Positions 21,430 through 27,990 of a DNA stretch of 36,076 bases are shown here, piece by piece. This DNA is from Parcubacteria group bacterium (GTDB taxonomy: Bacteria > Patescibacteriota > Minisyncoccia > Phycocordibacterales > Zambryskibacteraceae). The notes under the pieces were generated by a model that was not told where the DNA came from, did not search any database, and worked only from the letters and a program-made list of their open reading frames with translations. Positions within the stretch are counted from its first letter, which is position 1, and the number at the start of each line of letters is the position of its first letter. The translations under genes and the position numbers were made by a program. The stretch covers positions 1-36,076 of the forward strand of contig JAQBRN010000021.1 of NCBI GenBank assembly GCA_028286465.1, written 5' to 3'.

Positions 21430-21825
21430 ATGGCCTCAGCATCCGCACATTTGAATACTCACCGCCAGTCTCCCCGCAAAGTTCGCGTGGTGGCTGACAT
21501 GGTGCGCGGCAAGTCTGTCGAGGAAGCACTCAACATTCTGACCTTCGTCCCGAAGCGCGCCGGTCTTCCTTTAAAGAAGCTCCTTGCATCGGCTGTGGCG
21601 AACGCAGAGAACCTTTCTCTCGGGAATAATCTCGTGGTGAAAGATATCTCGGTCGACGCAGGTAAGATCCTCTACAGAAGCATTCCCATGGCTCACGGCC
21701 GAGCCTTCCCGATGAGGAAGCGCACGTCTCACGTGTCCATCACCGTATCCGAAGCGGCTCCAAAGGCAGCCAAGCCGAAGAGGGCAGCGAAGAAGGCCAA
21801 GGCCGCTAAGGTAACCACCGCATAA
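21430..21825 (+). CDS. rplV: 50S ribosomal protein L22
   Basis: 131 aa. Core motifs: HRQSPRKVRVVADMVRGKS, ASAVANAENLSL and the tunnel-loop region RSIPMAHGRAFPMRKRTSHV, where macrolide-resistance changes map in other species. A Lys/Ala-rich C-terminal tail (KAAKPKRAAKKAKAAK) extends the usual ~110 aa. It is followed by rpsC after four bases. Confidence 0.97.
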   Translation: MASASAHLNTHRQSPRKVRVVADMVRGKSVEEALNILTFVPKRAGLPLKKLLASAVANAENLSLGNNLVVKDISVDAGKILYRSIPMAHGRAFPMRKRTSHVSITVSEAAPKAAKPKRAAKKAKAAKVTTA

Positions 21826-21829
21826 TCAC

Positions 21830-22501
21830 ATGTCACACACAGTCCATCCATATTCACATAGGCTCGGCATTCTCAGGGACTGGAAGTCCCGCTGGTTTTC
21901 TCCGAAGGGCAAGTATGCGGAGTTTCTTCGCGGCGACATTTTAATACGTTTATACTTGGAGAAGAAGCTGAAGGGCTTCTTTGTTTCTGATATCGAAATC
22001 GAAAGAAGCGAGAAGGCCGTCCGCGTCATCCTTTCCACATCCCGCCCGGGCATGATCATCGGCCGCGCAGGCGACGGTGCTACGAAGCTCCGCGAGGACA
22101 TCACGAAGCTCTTGAAGAAGCACAAGCTCCTCGATCCGAAGGTCGAAGTGAAGCTCGATGTGAAGGAGATCAAGTCTCCCGAGTCGAATGCCGCTATCGT
22201 CGCCCAGATGGTCGTCGAAGGCCTCGAGAAGCGCCTTCCGTTCCGTCGCGTGGCGAAGTCGACCCTTGAGAAGGTTATGGCGAACCGCGACGTCCAGGGT
22301 GTCCGCGTGCAATTGAATGGTCGCTTGGGCGGTGCAACGATGAGCCGTACCGAAGACAGGAAGCTCGGACGCATTCCGCTTCAGACCTTCCGCGCCGATG
22401 TCGATTACCACTCCATGAAGGCGCTTATGCCGTACGGAGCTATCGGCGTGAAGGTCTGGATCTATCGCGGCGAGATTTTCGATAAGGAGGTCAACAAATA
22501 A
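21830..22501 (+). CDS. rpsC: 30S ribosomal protein S3
   Basis: 223 aa. An N-terminal domain (KSRWFSPKGKYAEFLRGD) leads into a KH domain with the GxxG-type loop IIGRAGDGATKLREDI. The C-terminal domain has GVRVQLNGRLGGATMSRTE and VKVWIYRGEI. S3 forms part of the mRNA entry channel with S4 and S5 and contributes to helicase action. No ribosome site is present. The next gene, rplP, starts five bases on. Confidence 0.98.
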   Translation: MSHTVHPYSHRLGILRDWKSRWFSPKGKYAEFLRGDILIRLYLEKKLKGFFVSDIEIERSEKAVRVILSTSRPGMIIGRAGDGATKLREDITKLLKKHKLLDPKVEVKLDVKEIKSPESNAAIVAQMVVEGLEKRLPFRRVAKSTLEKVMANRDVQGVRVQLNGRLGGATMSRTEDRKLGRIPLQTFRADVDYHSMKALMPYGAIGVKVWIYRGEIFDKEVNK

Positions 22502-22506
22502 CTGCC

Positions 22507-22926
22507 ATGATGTTCCCAAAGAAAGTTAAATATCGTAAGTGGCACACCATGAGGAAGAACCCGTCCAAGGTCGGTGTGGCTTCCCGCGGCATTACCGTGG
22601 CTTTCGGCTCCTTCGGCCTTAAGGCCATGGGTCCGGCTCGCATCAAGTCGAATCAGATCGAGGCTGCCCGTAAGGTCCTTTCACGTTCGATCGGCAAGTC
22701 CGGCCGCCTGTGGATCCGCATCTTCCCCGACATGCCGTATACCAAGAAGCCTGCGGAAGTGAAGCTTGGTAAGGGAAAGGGAGACCTCGAAGGATATGTC
22801 GCTCCGGTCAAGGCTGGCCGCATGCTCTTCGAAGTCGACGGCGTTCCCGAGGCTATGGCCAAGGAAGCTCTTCGAAAGGCCGGGACCAAGCTTCCGGTGA
22901 AGACCAAAATCGTCGCAAGACAATAA
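22507..22926 (+). CDS. rplP: 50S ribosomal protein L16
   Basis: 139 aa. It starts MMFPKKVKYRKWH as in the family (M-L/M-x-P-K-R-x-K-Y-R-K), and the core GRLWIRIFPDMPYTKKPAE is near residues 61-79. L16 organises the A-site tRNA elbow region. The gene that usually follows, rpmC (L29), is absent: rpsQ starts four bases after the rplP stop. Confidence 0.97.
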   Translation: MMFPKKVKYRKWHTMRKNPSKVGVASRGITVAFGSFGLKAMGPARIKSNQIEAARKVLSRSIGKSGRLWIRIFPDMPYTKKPAEVKLGKGKGDLEGYVAPVKAGRMLFEVDGVPEAMAKEALRKAGTKLPVKTKIVARQ

Positions 22927-22930
22927 TGTT

Positions 22931-23176
22931 ATGAAAAAAACCGAAACAATTAACAAAGGCAAGATTCTCCAGGGCACCGTCGTCTCGACCAAGATGAAGG
23001 ATACCGTTGTCGTACTCGTCGAACGCTACGAGAAGCACCCGAAGTACGGCAAGTTCGTGAAGCACAAGAAGAAATTCAAGGCGCACGATGCGGGCAATGT
23101 GAAGCAGATGGGGGAAAAGGTGAAGATCAGGGAAACCAAGCCGATTTCCAAGGATAAGCACTTTGTGGTAGTCTAA
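22931..23176 (+). CDS. rpsQ: 30S ribosomal protein S17
   Basis: 81 aa, normal length. Motifs: LQGTVVSTKMKDTVVVLVER, HPKYGKFVKHKKKFKAHD and KVKIRETKPISKDKHFVVV. S17 is a primary 16S rRNA-binding protein of the 30S body. It lies directly between rplP and rplN. Confidence 0.96.
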   Translation: MKKTETINKGKILQGTVVSTKMKDTVVVLVERYEKHPKYGKFVKHKKKFKAHDAGNVKQMGEKVKIRETKPISKDKHFVVV

Positions 23177-23189
23177 CCCTCCAAAAGCC

Positions 23190-23561
23190 ATGATCCAGCC
23201 ACAGACCATCGTCGAGATAGCAGACAACTCCGGAGCAAAGGTCGGACGCGTCTTCAAAGTCCTCGGATCTTCGAAGAAGCGCTATGCCTACATCGGCGAT
23301 ATCGTGGTGCTCTCGGTGCAGAAAGCCGAGCCAAGAAAGCAGGTCAAGAAGAAGGATGTACTCTTCGGACTCGTCGTCCGCTCCGTCGCTCCCTTCCGCC
23401 GCGCCGACGGTTCGTATGTCCGTTTCGATGAGAATGCGGTCGTCATCCTCGACAAGGGCAAGAAGGAGCCTATGGCCGGACGCGTTTTCGGACCTATTCC
23501 GAGAGAGATCGGCGAGAAGGGCTTCCAGAAGATTATTTCTCTAGCTCCGGAAGTCGTATAA
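23190..23561 (+). CDS. rplN: 50S ribosomal protein L14
   Basis: 123 aa, normal length. Motifs: MIQPQTIVEIADNSGAKVGR at the start and the central FDENAVVILDKGKKEPMAGR (about residues 79-98). The C-terminus reads GPIPREIGEKGFQKIISLAP. L14 forms bridges to the 30S subunit and, in other bacteria, is the site where RsfS blocks subunit joining. Confidence 0.98.
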   Translation: MIQPQTIVEIADNSGAKVGRVFKVLGSSKKRYAYIGDIVVLSVQKAEPRKQVKKKDVLFGLVVRSVAPFRRADGSYVRFDENAVVILDKGKKEPMAGRVFGPIPREIGEKGFQKIISLAPEVV

Positions 23562-23590
23562 ACGAGCTTGCGAGTTTAAATATTAAAGAT

Positions 23591-23809
23591 ATGCATGTAA
23601 AGAAAGGAGACAACGTCATGATCATCGCAGGCAAGGACAAGGGCAAGTCCGGGAAGATTCTTCGTGCCTTTCCTAAGGAAGGAAGAGTGATCGTCGATGG
23701 CATGAACGTCAGGAAGATGCACAAGAAGGCGACGAAGAGCACTGAGAAGGGCTCGATCGTCGAGCGCTCGCTTCCGATCCACGCTTCGAATGTGAAGCTC
23801 GTTAAATAA
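23591..23809 (+). CDS. rplX: 50S ribosomal protein L24, shortened
   Basis: 72 aa against the usual ~100. The KOW-type start is intact (MHVKKGDNVMIIAGKDKGKS, then GKILRAFPKEGRVIVDGMNV), followed by EKGSIVERSLPIHASNVKLV. The final zinc-like or extra C-terminal region of longer L24 proteins is absent, as in many small genomes. L24 is one of the two 50S assembly initiators. A spacer with the CGAG-N4-CGAG motif precedes it. Confidence 0.95.
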   Translation: MHVKKGDNVMIIAGKDKGKSGKILRAFPKEGRVIVDGMNVRKMHKKATKSTEKGSIVERSLPIHASNVKLVK

Positions 23810-23814
23810 CTTTT

Positions 23815-24348
23815 ATGGAAACTCTCAAACAAAAGACAGTTAAGGCATTCGACGTTATGAAGAGCGACTTCGGCTACAAGTCCATCATGCAGTCGCCGAA
23901 GGTCGAGAAGGTCGTCATTAACGTCGGCGTCGGTTCGATGAAGGATAAGAACAAAATAAAGATCGTCGAAGACCGCCTTGCGAAGATCACCGGCCAGAAG
24001 GCGACCGCCCGTTCGGCGAAGATCGCTATCGCGAACTTCAAGTCGAGAGAAGGCGATGTCGTCGGCTACTCCGTCACGCTTCGCGGTGCGCGCATGTACG
24101 ACTTCCTCGAGCGCCTGATCCACCTCTCGCTTCCTCGCACCAAGGACTTCCGCGGCATTTCCCTGACCGGCGCCGATGAAATGGGTAATTACACCCTCGG
24201 CATCAAGGAGCACACCATTTTCCCCGAAACGGCAGATGAGGAACTGAAGGACGTCTTCGGTATGGCTATCACTATTGTTACGACTGCGAAGTCGAAGGAA
24301 GAAGTCCTCGCCCTTCTCAGGCATCTCGGTTTCCCGTTTAAAAAATAA
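23815..24348 (+). CDS. rplE: 50S ribosomal protein L5
   Basis: 177 aa, normal length. Motifs: SPKVEKVVINVGVGSMKDK, ITGQKATARSAKIAIANFKS, and the C-terminal GIKEHTIFPE with FGMAITIVTTAKSKEE. L5 binds 5S rRNA and forms a head bridge. It is the last gene before a one-gene interruption of the spc operon, and a weak terminator follows. Confidence 0.98.
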   Translation: METLKQKTVKAFDVMKSDFGYKSIMQSPKVEKVVINVGVGSMKDKNKIKIVEDRLAKITGQKATARSAKIAIANFKSREGDVVGYSVTLRGARMYDFLERLIHLSLPRTKDFRGISLTGADEMGNYTLGIKEHTIFPETADEELKDVFGMAITIVTTAKSKEEVLALLRHLGFPFKK

Positions 24349-24372
24349 GCTTTCACATACGTGCTCGACAAA

Positions 24373-24400
24373 CGGCCCCGAAAGGGGTAGTTTTGTTTTA
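24373..24400 (+). terminator. Probable terminator after rplE
   Basis: CCCC (24376-24379), loop GAAA, GGGG (24384-24387), then TAGTTTTGTTTT. Short stem but good T-tract. Confidence 0.6.
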
Positions 24401-24461
24401 GAAGTGTACTTCCCATCATCTGATCCGGAGTCCTTATATGATTTGGTTCCTTGGAGACATC

Positions 24462-24980
24462 ATGAATGAGATCAATGCCGTTGATCTCTCTACTTCAGAA
24501 GCACCGTCAAATCCAATAGCTCGGGGGCGACCCCTCGGTGTCCTGCCTGACGATCTGAAGCGCCTTTGGGTTGTGACGCATCGTGCGTACAACAAGCTCG
24601 AGTTGATCGAGAACGAGACAATCGACCCTTGCGAACCAACCGAAGACGGGCCGGACCACTTCACTCGGAAATTCCGAGCAGAGATCAAGCATCAGACCCT
24701 CGTCACCTGCTTCCACCAGTCGATCAGGGAGAGCATGCCGGAAGCGGCCGCAATGAACATCTCAGCCATCGCTTTGGGCTGGCAGGTGATAACGACTTCT
24801 CCTGAGCACCCGATGCAGTATCCGGGATTTAATCAGGCCTGTGATCCGACTCCTCTCGACGAGATCATCCTGACCGAAGAAGAGAAAGTCCTTCTCGATC
24901 CGGCTTTCGTCGATGAATCGATCAGTAAGGCCATGGAGGCAGTCAGAGAAAGTAATGGCAATCCCCAAGCCGGCGAGTGA
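24462..24980 (+). CDS. Hypothetical orphan cassette protein (172 aa) interrupting the spc operon
   Basis: The ATG at 24462 is preceded by TTGGAGACATC. An ATG at 24438 in the same frame also has a GGAG further away. The protein is soluble and acidic, with helical segments (LPDDLKRLWVVTHRAYNKLE, HQTLVTCFHQSIRESMPEAA) and an acidic C-terminus (EIILTEEEKVLLDPAFVDES). No family is recognised. The TGA stop (24978-24980) is in the loop of the terminator hairpin. Together with the minus-strand gene that follows, it separates rplE from rpsN. Confidence 0.65.
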   Translation: MNEINAVDLSTSEAPSNPIARGRPLGVLPDDLKRLWVVTHRAYNKLELIENETIDPCEPTEDGPDHFTRKFRAEIKHQTLVTCFHQSIRESMPEAAAMNISAIALGWQVITTSPEHPMQYPGFNQACDPTPLDEIILTEEEKVLLDPAFVDESISKAMEAVRESNGNPQAGE

Positions 24981-24992
24981 GCCGGTTTTTTT
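24970..24992 (+). terminator. Terminator hairpin enclosing the stop of the 24462 gene
   Basis: CCGGC (24970-24974), loop GAGTGA, GCCGG (24981-24985), seven Ts. The in-frame TGA is the end of the loop. Confidence 0.85.
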
Positions 24993-25000
24993 ATATAAAA

Positions 25001-25024
25001 ACACCTCGCGGATGCGGGGTGTTT
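25001..25024 (-). terminator. Terminator of the 25024 minus-strand gene
   Basis: On the minus strand ACACCCCGC, loop ATCC, GCGAGGTGT, then TTTTTATAT, facing the plus-strand terminator a few bases away. Confidence 0.75.
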
Positions 25025-25290
25025 CAGCGGGTGAACTTGTGTTTTGTGCGCTCGACCGCCTGAAGGATGGCTTTGACGCCGACATACGTTCTGATGCCGA
25101 ACTCGAGTTTCGGCGCATCCGGACGTGAAAGGGAAAGGGTGCTGACGGGAAGGCCGCGCTTGCGCAGTTCTTGGACCATCTTCCAAGCTTTCTGGTCTGC
25201 CGAGTTGAACCAGATGCGGTAGCTGGTCTCGGGCCTTACTTCGGGACGCGGTTTGGTCCTTCCGCGGATGAAAGGGGAGCGCCTTGGCAT
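25024..25290 (-). CDS. Small protein with a possible thioredoxin-like fold lacking cysteines (88 aa)
   Basis: ATG at 25290, with AAGGA just upstream. After a basic, proline-rich N-terminus (residues 1-22) comes a strand-helix-strand pattern: [20 protein letters not shown], then [12 protein letters not shown], then [20 protein letters not shown]. That order, with a glycine in front of the last helix (YVGVKAI), resembles a minimal glutaredoxin/thioredoxin fold. There is no cysteine at all, so redox activity is excluded. This is inference from pattern; the family is not recognised. It is transcribed divergently from rpsN, with overlapping -35 boxes at 25339-25345. Confidence 0.55.
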   Translation of the reverse strand: MPRRSPFIRGRTKPRPEVRPETSYRIWFNSADQKAWKMVQELRKRGLPVSTLSLSRPDAPKLEFGIRTYVGVKAILQAVERTKHKFTR

Positions 25291-25338
25291 GTGTCCTTGG
25301 TATGGGGTCTTGAGGCATTATTCTCCTTAAAGCGAGGT

Positions 25339-25367
25339 TTGACAAGGCCTCGGGGACTTGATAAGCT
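25339..25367. promoter_or_regulatory. Overlapping divergent promoters for rpsN and the 25024 gene
   Basis: On the plus strand TTGACA (25339-25344), a 17-base spacer and TAAGCT (25362-25367). On the minus strand TTGTCA is read from the same bases (25345-25340), followed 17 bases on by AATAAT. The two promoters share one -35 element. Confidence 0.6.
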
Positions 25368-25401
25368 AGTCCAACGCCTAAAGACGGGCTTTTTATTATC
25401 T

Positions 25402-25587
25402 ATGGCAAAGACATCAGTCATCGCGCGCTCGAAGAAGACCCCGAAGTTCAGTACTCGGGCTACGAACCGTTGCTTTAAGTGCGGTCGCGGACGCGGCTAC
25501 ATGCGCGATTTCAACCTTTGCCGTATTTGCTTCCGCGAGCTTGCCAACGAAGGCAAGATCCCCGGCGTGAAGAAGTCCTCTTGGTAA
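25402..25587 (+). CDS. rpsN: 30S ribosomal protein S14, zinc-binding short type
   Basis: 61 aa from the ATG at 25402. It is the short zinc form: CFKC (24-27) and CRIC (40-43) make a zinc ribbon, with [20 protein letters not shown] matching the family and the usual [11 protein letters not shown] ending. S14 helps complete the 30S head. It restarts the spc operon from its own promoter. A weak GC-rich hairpin with Ts lies just before the ATG. Confidence 0.98.
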   Translation: MAKTSVIARSKKTPKFSTRATNRCFKCGRGRGYMRDFNLCRICFRELANEGKIPGVKKSSW

Positions 25588-25591
25588 TTCT

Positions 25592-25984
25592 ATGTCCACC
25601 GACCCTATCTCAGACCTCATTATTAAGTTGAAGAACGCCGGCAATGCCGGCAGGAATACCGTTGTTATAGGCTACTCGCAGATCAAGGAGTCGATCCTCG
25701 AGGTCTTGAAGAAGGAAGGATTCGTAAAGTCGTTTCGGAAGTTGTCGGTCAAGGGCAAGCCTTCGCTTGAAATCTCGCTTATCCTCGACAACCGCATTCC
25801 GAAGATCAAGGACGTGAAGCGTGTTTCGAAGCCGTCAAAGAGAGTTTACATGAAGTCTTCCGAGATCCGCCTCGTGAAGCAGGGCTACGGTGCGCTCGTT
25901 CTCTCGACACCTGCAGGAGTGTTGAGCGGCCGCGAAGCGAGGAAGCAGAAGGTCGGCGGCGAAGCGCTTTTCCAAATCTGGTAA
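25592..25984 (+). CDS. rpsH: 30S ribosomal protein S8
   Basis: 130 aa, normal length. Starts STDPISDLIIKLKNAGNAGR; the C-terminal region GALVLSTPAGVLSGREARKQ contains the conserved STS/G-type turn and GGEALFQIW. S8 is a primary 16S rRNA binder and in E. coli represses the spc operon. It starts four bases after rpsN. Confidence 0.98.
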   Translation: MSTDPISDLIIKLKNAGNAGRNTVVIGYSQIKESILEVLKKEGFVKSFRKLSVKGKPSLEISLILDNRIPKIKDVKRVSKPSKRVYMKSSEIRLVKQGYGALVLSTPAGVLSGREARKQKVGGEALFQIW

Positions 25985-25993
25985 ATTATTTAT

Positions 25994-26527
25994 ATGTCAC
26001 GCATAGGCAAAAGAGTTATAACGCTTCCCGAAAAGACCGAGATCTCCATCTCCGGTAATTCGGTGACGGTGAAGGGCCCTCAGGGCGAACTCTCCCGCGT
26101 GGTCAATCCGGTCATCGAAGTGAAGGTCAATGGCAACGAAGTGACCCTCGAGCCGAAGAGAATGACCCTCGAATCCCGTGCGCTCTGGGGCACCTACGGT
26201 TCTCACCTTGCGAATATGGTCTCGGGTGTCAACAAGCCGTTCGAGAAGAAGCTTGTGCTCGAAGGTATCGGCTACAAGTCCGAAGTGAAGGGAGACAAGA
26301 TTGTCTTCGCCCTCGGCTTCTCGCACCCGGTCGAGATCGCCATTCCTGCCGGCATCAAAGTAACGGCGGAGAAGAACAACATCACTGTGTCCGGCATCGA
26401 CAAGGAAGCGGTCGGAGGCTTCGCAGCCAAGCTCCGTTCCCAGAAGAAGCCGGAACCGTATAAGGGTAAGGGCATGCGTTACTCGGACGAGGTTATCAAG
26501 AGAAAGCAGGGCAAGAAGTCTGCCTAA
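25994..26527 (+). CDS. rplF: 50S ribosomal protein L6
   Basis: 177 aa, normal length. It has two related domains. The first is SRIGKRVITLPEKTEISISG with VTVKGPQGELSR. The second is LEGIGYKSEVKGDKIVFALG, ending in the RNA-binding EPYKGKGMRYSDEVIKRKQG. L6 sits near the sarcin-ricin loop and the factor-binding site. Confidence 0.98.
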   Translation: MSRIGKRVITLPEKTEISISGNSVTVKGPQGELSRVVNPVIEVKVNGNEVTLEPKRMTLESRALWGTYGSHLANMVSGVNKPFEKKLVLEGIGYKSEVKGDKIVFALGFSHPVEIAIPAGIKVTAEKNNITVSGIDKEAVGGFAAKLRSQKKPEPYKGKGMRYSDEVIKRKQGKKSA

Positions 26528-26536
26528 TACACCATC

Positions 26537-26857
26537 ATGGCCAACACCTCGAACATTCAGAAGAGAACCAGGAGACATGCACGCATTCGTGCACGAGTTT
26601 CTGGTACCATGGAGCGTCCTCGCTTGTCGGTCTTCAAGTCGAATACCGCGCTTGTGGCTCAGCTCATCGATGATGTAAACGGCGTGACACTTGCATATGC
26701 TAAGGGGACCGATGCCGGCAAAGTCGGTGCGGAGATCGCCAAGGCTGGCGTAGCGAAGGGCGTCCTCACTGCGGTCTTCGATAGAGGCGGCTTCATTTAT
26801 ACGGGCAAGGTCAAGGCACTTGCGGAAGCGGCACGTGAGAACGGACTCAAGTTTTAA
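26537..26857 (+). CDS. rplR: 50S ribosomal protein L18
   Basis: 106 aa, slightly short of the usual ~117. Motifs: [40 protein letters not shown] and the C-terminal [21 protein letters not shown]18 carries 5S rRNA to the 50S subunit with L5. The N-terminal basic arm is shorter than usual. Confidence 0.97.
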   Translation: MANTSNIQKRTRRHARIRARVSGTMERPRLSVFKSNTALVAQLIDDVNGVTLAYAKGTDAGKVGAEIAKAGVAKGVLTAVFDRGGFIYTGKVKALAEAARENGLKF

Positions 26858-26865
26858 TAAAACAG

Positions 26866-27534
26866 ATGGAACCAACACTTACAACACCAACAGAAACGAC
26901 GACACAGGCACCGGCTGCTCCTGTTCAGGCTGCACCTTCGAGCGACAGACCGGCTTTCCAGCCCAGAGACAACAGGGGCGACAATAGAGGAGGACAGAGA
27001 GGCGGCGGCGGACGCGGCGGCAGGGGAGGCAACTCCCGCGGTCCTCGCCGTGATACCCGTCAGAAGCCGGAATTCGACCAGAAGATCGTTAGCCTTCGCC
27101 GCGTGGTACGCGTGACCTCCGGCGGCCGCCGCTTCGCCTTCTCCGCATGCGTTGTCGCGGGCAACAGGAAGGGCATGGTCGGCGTCGGTCTTGGCAAGGC
27201 GACGGACACTCCTCTCGCAATAGAGAAAGCCTTCCGCGATGCCAAGAAAAACATGATCACCGTCAACATGACCCCGAACATGAGCATTCCTCACGAGGTC
27301 GAGGCCAAGTTCGCAGCATCGGTCGTGAAGATCATGCCGGCTCCGGGCAGAGGTATGCTTGCGGGATCGTCCGTCCGCACCGTGCTAGAGCTCGCAGGCC
27401 TCAAGGAGATCGGCGCCAAGCTTCTCTCGCGCTCGAAGAATTCCATGAACAATGCCATCGCCGCAGTCGAAGCACTCGACTCTCTGAAGCGCACCAAGAT
27501 CAAGCAGCCCAAGATAAAGGAAGCCGTTAAATAA
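26866..27534 (+). CDS. rpsE: 30S ribosomal protein S5 with long disordered N-terminal extension
   Basis: 222 aa against the usual ~166. Residues 1-60 are an extension, first Thr/Pro/Ala-rich (TTPTETTTQAPAAPVQAAPS), then Arg/Gly-rich with RGG repeats (RGGGGRGGRGG). The S5 core follows: FDQKIVSLRRVVRVTSGGRR, the VVAGNRKGMVGVGLGKATD loop, and a C-terminal domain with PAPGRGMLAGSSVRTVLELA. S5 takes part in decoding accuracy. The next gene is rplO, with no L30 gene between. Confidence 0.97.
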   Translation: MEPTLTTPTETTTQAPAAPVQAAPSSDRPAFQPRDNRGDNRGGQRGGGGRGGRGGNSRGPRRDTRQKPEFDQKIVSLRRVVRVTSGGRRFAFSACVVAGNRKGMVGVGLGKATDTPLAIEKAFRDAKKNMITVNMTPNMSIPHEVEAKFAASVVKIMPAPGRGMLAGSSVRTVLELAGLKEIGAKLLSRSKNSMNNAIAAVEALDSLKRTKIKQPKIKEAVK

Positions 27535-27539
27535 CTACC

Positions 27540-27980
27540 ATGCAGCTCCATACACTCAAGAGAAAGACAGCCAACAAGAAGTCCCGCCAGGTGGGACGCG
27601 GTGGCACGAGAGGGAAGACTTCCGGACGCGGCACCAAAGGACAAAATGCCCGCGCAGGTAGGAAGAAGCGCCCGGAACTCAGAGACTTCATCAAGCGTCT
27701 TCCGAAACTTCGCGGACGCGGCGTCTCTTCCTTCAAGGCATTCCGTCCGAAGGCAGCGTCCGTCAATTTGAATACCGTTAACACGCTCTTCAAAGCAGGG
27801 GAGGTGGTGAATGCCACAAGCCTTATCGAAAGAGGAGCTTTGAAGATCAAGAAGGGAACGACTCCTCGCGTGAAGATCCTCGGTACGGGCGAACTCTCGA
27901 AGAAGATCGTCTTTGAAGGCGTCGAAGTATCGACAGCAGCGAAGGCGAAGATCGATGCAGCAGGCGCCGAGATCAAGTAA
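27540..27980 (+). CDS. rplO: 50S ribosomal protein L15
   Basis: 146 aa, normal length. The Gly/Arg-rich N-terminus (VGRGGTRGKTSGRGTKGQNA) threads into 23S rRNA. The C-terminal domain includes VKILGTGELSKKIVFEGVEV. It starts five bases after rpsE; in most other bacteria rpmD (L30) would lie between them. It precedes secY. Confidence 0.98.
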   Translation: MQLHTLKRKTANKKSRQVGRGGTRGKTSGRGTKGQNARAGRKKRPELRDFIKRLPKLRGRGVSSFKAFRPKAASVNLNTVNTLFKAGEVVNATSLIERGALKIKKGTTPRVKILGTGELSKKIVFEGVEVSTAAKAKIDAAGAEIK

Positions 27981-27990
27981 GCCTCACCCC

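Noticed and set aside
25368-25401. Attenuator just before rpsN
   Set aside because: There is a short GC hairpin followed by Ts, but the stem is only three to four pairs, too weak to claim.
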